DNA of 64,000 nucleotides from Alcanivorax sp. DG881. Lineage in GTDB: Bacteria; Pseudomonadota; Gammaproteobacteria; Pseudomonadales; Alcanivoracaceae. The notes below the pieces were generated by a model that was not told where the DNA came from, ran no database searches, and worked only from the letters and a program-made list of their open reading frames with translations. Shown here one piece after another: positions 60,852 through 64,000 of the stretch. Location of the stretch: assembly GCF_000155615.1 (NCBI RefSeq), contig NZ_DS989915.1:909398-973397 (forward strand). Direction: 5' to 3'. Both the position numbers and the translations under genes were made by a program. Every line of letters starts with the position of its first letter. The first letter of the stretch is position 1.

Positions 60852-62138
60852 TTACTTCTCGAGAATCGCTACCACACCCTGGCCGCCTGCTGCGCACACG
60901 GAGATCAGTGCACGGCCGGAGCCTTTTTCGTTCAGCAGCTTGGCGGCGTTGGCGATAATACGGCCACCAGTGGCAGCAAACGGGTGACCGGCTGCCAGCG
61001 AGGAGCCTTTCACGTTCAGCTTGCTGCGATCAATGCTGCCCAGCGCCTTCTTGCGGCCCAGACGCTCTTTACAGAAAGTCTCGTCTTCCCAGGATTTCAG
61101 GGTCGACAGTACCTGGGATGCAAAGGCTTCGTGGATCTCATAGAAATCGAAGTCCTGCAGAGTCAGGTCCAGCTTGTCCAGCATGCTGGGCACCGCGTAC
61201 GCCGGCGCCATCAACAAGCCTTCTTTCTTGCCGATGAAGTCTACGGCTGCCGCTTCACCGATAGTCAGGTAAGCCAGCACCGGCAGGCCACGCTCTTTGG
61301 CCCACTCTTCAGAGGCCAGCAGAACCGTAGAAGCACCATCAGTCAACGGTGTGGAGTTGGCTGGGGTCATGGTGCCGTTCGGGCCACCGAAGCAGGGCTT
61401 CAGGGTCGCCAGTTTTTCCAGGGTGGAATCGCCACGCATGTTGTTGTCGCGCTCCAGCCCGTTGAACGGGGTTACCAGGTCATCCTGCCAGCCATCTTCA
61501 TAGGACTTGGCCAGGTTCTGGTGGGAGCGCCATGCCAGTTCATCCTGCGCTTCACGGGGAATGCCCCACTCTGCAGCAGTAATCGCCTGGTGCTCACCCA
61601 TGGACAGGCCGGTACGTGGCTCGCCATTTTTCGGGATGTCGGGCATCAGGGATTTCGGGTTCAGCAGTTTCAAGCCCAGCTTGGCGCGCTCACCATTGGT
61701 CTTGGCACGGTTCAGCGCCATAAACACTTTGCGGGCATCTTCGTTCACACCCAGCGGCGCATCCGAGGTGGTGTCCACACCGCCGGCGATGGCGCAGTCG
61801 ATCTGGCCCAGGGCAATCTTGTTGGCCACCAGAATGGCGGCTTCCAGACCGGTTCCACAGGCTTGCTGCAGATCATAGGCCGGGGTTTCCGGCGCCAGCT
61901 TGGAACCCAGCACCGATTCACGTACCAGGTTGAAATCGCGGGCGTGCTTCATAACGGCGCCAGCGGCCACTTCGTCAATCTTCTCGCCGTGCAGCTTGAA
62001 GCGATCGACCAGACCATCCAGGGCTGCTGTGAGCATGTCCTGGTTGCTGGTGTCGATGTAGGCGCTGTTGGAACGGGCAAACGGAATACGGTTACCACCA
62101 ATAATGGCGACCTTACGAACGGCTTTACCTGCCAGCAT
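60852..62138 (-). CDS. fadI: Acetyl-CoA C-acyltransferase (thiolase, FadI type)
   Basis: The product is 428 aa from ATG 62138, which has AGAGG 8 bp upstream; ATG 62144 is too close to it and the frame to 62207 lacks a site. The active-site Cys is in QQACGTGLEAAI (about residue 95), the His in NVKGSSLAAGHPFAATGG (about 383), and the second Cys in LISVCAAGGQGVV at the end. The length and the FYEIHEAFASQVLS segment fit the FadI trifunctional-type thiolases. It cleaves 3-ketoacyl-CoA in beta-oxidation, or condenses acetyl-CoA in reverse. It is divergent from the fabG-like gene across a PsrA-like box. Confidence 0.9.
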   Translation of the reverse strand: MLAGKAVRKVAIIGGNRIPFARSNSAYIDTSNQDMLTAALDGLVDRFKLHGEKIDEVAAGAVMKHARDFNLVRESVLGSKLAPETPAYDLQQACGTGLEAAILVANKIALGQIDCAIAGGVDTTSDAPLGVNEDARKVFMALNRAKTNGERAKLGLKLLNPKSLMPDIPKNGEPRTGLSMGEHQAITAAEWGIPREAQDELAWRSHQNLAKSYEDGWQDDLVTPFNGLERDNNMRGDSTLEKLATLKPCFGGPNGTMTPANSTPLTDGASTVLLASEEWAKERGLPVLAYLTIGEAAAVDFIGKKEGLLMAPAYAVPSMLDKLDLTLQDFDFYEIHEAFASQVLSTLKSWEDETFCKERLGRKKALGSIDRSKLNVKGSSLAAGHPFAATGGRIIANAAKLLNEKGSGRALISVCAAGGQGVVAILEK

Positions 62139-62251
62139 AATCATTTCCTCTAGAGATGGACGGTCATCAATGACGACGACGGTGGCTAATTTGGCCACGG
62201 TATTCACTCGACAGGGCGCAGTCTACCCCCAACCGTGCCGGCCTCATTGGC

Positions 62252-62267
62252 TCAAACGACTGTTTGA
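62252..62267. promoter_or_regulatory. PsrA-like operator between fadI and fabG
   Basis: TCAAAC-GACT-GTTTGA fits the PsrA recognition rule (C/G)AAAC-N2-4-GTTT(G/C). It lies 114 bp before fadI and 195 bp before the fabG-type gene. PsrA represses beta-oxidation genes in pseudomonads until long-chain acyl ligands bind. Confidence 0.65.
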
Positions 62268-62461
62268 CGACCGGGGCCGGTCAATACACCCGTCACACTG
62301 CAGTGATTCAATACGCGCCAGTGTGCGACAGGGCCAGATTTCCTGCCCTACGAAAGATGGCGTATTTTCTGCCCATCTTTACGCGGCACCCCTTTAAACC
62401 CGTTCCGCTTACCCTAAAGGTAAAGGGACACATTCATCATTCGATGGAAAAGGACAGGACC

Positions 62462-63880
62462 ATGAGCGATACCTATCAGACGATTGCCAACTCTCCCATG
62501 GGCAAGGCGCTATTCGGCGCAATCAACTTGCCGATTCCGGTTATTCTGGAGCGCTGGCAGCCTGGCCAGGCGTCCTTTATCAAGGGCCGCGTTCTGGTAG
62601 GTGCCGCCAATGGCTCCACCGGCATCGATAGCGTACTGAGCACCCTTAAAGGGTCGCCGGACGCGCAGGTCGCTGTGCTGGCCAATACCGCCAACGCCAC
62701 TGACCTGCAGAAGCAAGCCGGCAAGCTCGGCGTGGATGCGGACAACTACACCGCCAGCCGCGATGACGATGCCAAATTCAAAGGCCTGGTATTCGACGCC
62801 ACCGGCATCCAGAGCCCGGACGAACTGAAAGCCCTGTGGGATTTCTTCCACCCGGTGATTCGCAAGCTGGATAAATGCGCCCGCGTTGTCGTGATCGGTC
62901 GCACTCCGGAAAAACAGGCTGGCGCCGCGCGTGTTGCCCAGCGTGCACTGGAAGGGTTTACCCGCTCCGTGGGCAAGGAAATCAAGAAAGGCGCCACCGC
63001 CCAGCTGGTCTACGTGGATGAAGGCGCCGAAGCGCAGCTGGCGTCCCCGCTGCACTTCTTCCTGTCACCAAAATCCGCTTACGTCTCCGGCCAGGTAGTA
63101 CGTGTTACCAAAGCCGGTTTCAAAGCTGCCAAATTTGACTGGGACAAGCCCCTGGCAGGCAAGAAAGCCCTGGTTACCGGTGGCTCCCGCGGCATTGGTG
63201 CCGCCATTGCCGAAGTACTGGCCCGCGACGGCGCTACCGTCACCGTGCTGGACATTCCGCCCATGGCCGACGACCTGAACGCGGTAGCAGCCCAGATTGG
63301 TGGCGACACCCTGGAAATGGATATCACCGCCGACGAAGCACCGGCAGCCATCGCGGCAAAAGCCAAAGCCATTGGCGGCTATGACGTGGTCGTCCACAAC
63401 GCCGGGGTAACCCGCGACAAGATGCTGGGCAACATGCCGGAGAAATTCTGGGACATGGTGCTGAACATCAACATCGCCAGCCAGCTGCGTATTAACGAAG
63501 CCCTGCTCTCCAGCGGCGGTTTGGGCAAGGGCGCCAGCATCATTTCCATCAGCTCCATCGCGGGCATTGCCGGTAACCTGGGCCAGACCAACTACGGTTG
63601 TTCCAAGGCTGCGGTAATCGGCATGGTCGATGCGTTCAAGGATGAATACGCCGAGCAAGGCATCACCATCAATGCCGTGGCACCGGGCTTCATCGAAACC
63701 CAGATGACCGCCGCCATTCCCTTCACCATCCGTGAAGCGGGCCGTCGCATGAACGCCATGAACCAGGGCGGTCAGCCGGTGGACGTGGCCGAAACCATCG
63801 CCTTCTTCGCCAGCCCGGCCTCCCAGGGCCTGACCGGCAACGTAGTGCGCGTGTGTGGTCAAATGCTGTTGGGGGCTTAA
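62462..63880 (+). CDS. fabG: High-molecular-weight 3-oxoacyl-(ACP/CoA) reductase, FabG4 type
   Basis: The product is 472 aa, about twice ordinary FabG. ATG 62462 follows AGGACAGGACC. The N-terminal half (about 1-220) is a degenerate Rossmann domain. The C-terminal half is the active SDR domain: GGSRGIGAAIAEVL (about 240-253), HNAGVTRDKMLGNMP (about 313), and the catalytic Ser, Tyr and Lys in ISISSIAGIAG and NYGCSKAAVIG (about 362-385). FabG4-type enzymes reduce 3-ketoacyl-CoA/ACP with NADH. Its position opposite fadI, with a PsrA-like box between, points to acyl-CoA metabolism rather than routine fatty acid synthesis. Confidence 0.88.
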   Translation: MSDTYQTIANSPMGKALFGAINLPIPVILERWQPGQASFIKGRVLVGAANGSTGIDSVLSTLKGSPDAQVAVLANTANATDLQKQAGKLGVDADNYTASRDDDAKFKGLVFDATGIQSPDELKALWDFFHPVIRKLDKCARVVVIGRTPEKQAGAARVAQRALEGFTRSVGKEIKKGATAQLVYVDEGAEAQLASPLHFFLSPKSAYVSGQVVRVTKAGFKAAKFDWDKPLAGKKALVTGGSRGIGAAIAEVLARDGATVTVLDIPPMADDLNAVAAQIGGDTLEMDITADEAPAAIAAKAKAIGGYDVVVHNAGVTRDKMLGNMPEKFWDMVLNINIASQLRINEALLSSGGLGKGASIISISSIAGIAGNLGQTNYGCSKAAVIGMVDAFKDEYAEQGITINAVAPGFIETQMTAAIPFTIREAGRRMNAMNQGGQPVDVAETIAFFASPASQGLTGNVVRVCGQMLLGA

Positions 63881-63887
63881 ACCCGCA

Positions 63888-63924
63888 GCAGGCAACTCGC
63901 TTCACGCTTCACGCTACACGCAAG
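63888..63924. repeat. Degenerate short-period repeat after the fabG gene
   Basis: CTCGCTTCACGCTTCACG and CTACACGCAAG begin about 10 bp past the stop. It is the fourth post-stop occurrence of this CTTCACG-type repeat in the window. Confidence 0.5.
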
Positions 63925-63927
63925 AAG

Positions 63928-63967
63928 CCACAAAAAGCCGCGCCGCAAGGTGCGGCTTTTTTGTGGG
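63928..63967 (+). terminator. Rho-independent terminator after the fabG gene
   Basis: AAGCCGCGCC / GGTGCGGCTT forms a stem with a GCAA tetraloop, followed by six Ts. The remaining 33 bp of the window hold nothing identifiable. Confidence 0.85.
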
Positions 63968-64000
63968 CTGCAGGCCAAGCTTTCTACAGCGCCGCTGTAG

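Noticed and set aside
60846..62153. 435-codon open frame antisense to fadI
   Set aside because: It mirrors the thiolase gene almost exactly, has no recognisable motif and no start signal.
1..64000. tRNA, rRNA, insertion sequence or prophage genes
   Set aside because: I looked for tRNA-like cloverleaf ends, transposase-like proteins and phage structural proteins on both strands and found none.

Overview
The window reads as the chromosome of a moderately GC-rich marine gammaproteobacterium that specialises in lipids and hydrocarbons, most likely Alcanivorax or a close relative. This is inferred from gene content and protein character, because no rRNA or marker gene is present. The density of lipid genes is high: an acyl-CoA desaturase with its reductase, an acyl-CoA synthetase linked to an ABC importer, a secreted lipase and its foldase, a cis/trans fatty acid isomerase, paired acyl-CoA dehydrogenases, a dienoyl-CoA reductase, a thiolase and a high-molecular-weight FabG. 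I saw no tRNA, rRNA, CRISPR array, insertion sequence or prophage.

Layout. 1-2.4 kb: a truncated phosphoesterase lipoprotein and a small membrane protein. 2.5-5.5 kb: a desCB-like desaturase operon behind a palindromic operator. 5.6-10.5 kb: an acetyltransferase, a zinc-protease-like lipoprotein, and a response regulator convergent with a hybrid kinase. 10.7-17.3 kb: a six-gene operon of branched-chain-type ABC importer genes plus an acyl-CoA synthetase. 17.6-21.2 kb: a zinc-starvation island (merC remnant, zur, DUF1826, COG0523 GTPase, zinc-finger-less dksA) with a perfect Zur-type palindrome facing a small divergent gene and a broken gamma-carbonic anhydrase gene. 21.2-31.6 kb: a HAD phosphatase, exported proteins, a lipase and its foldase separated by a TetR gene, an MFS exporter, a metal-dependent hydrolase, cysH and outer-membrane proteins. 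32.4-38.7 kb: an iron module (TonB receptor, sensor kinase, response regulator, then a divergent PepSY/DUF2271/DUF4198 operon) with Fur-box-like sites. 39-47 kb: a DEAD-box helicase, dodecin, Hsp20, a nitroreductase, small unknowns and Cti. 47.3-64 kb: paired acyl-CoA dehydrogenases, an ArsR/flavin-oxidoreductase pair, fadH with a divergent TetR gene, a molybdopterin oxidoreductase, an alpha/beta hydrolase, a LuxR-type regulator, and a divergent fadI/fabG pair with a PsrA-like box.

How it works together. Lipase and foldase would release fatty acids. The ABC/synthetase operon, the dehydrogenases, FadH and FadI would activate and oxidise them. DesCB and Cti adjust membrane unsaturation. Zinc and iron are handled by separate regulons whose operators are visible in the DNA.

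Patterns that conventional features do not explain: (i) a dispersed inverted-repeat element present three times, each time between converging genes; (ii) degenerate heptamer-like repeats just after stop codons; (iii) an acyl-CoA dehydrogenase pair in which one member appears to lack the catalytic glutamate; (iv) decay of two members of the zinc regulon; (v) operators shared between a TetR gene and the lipase gene it separates from the foldase.
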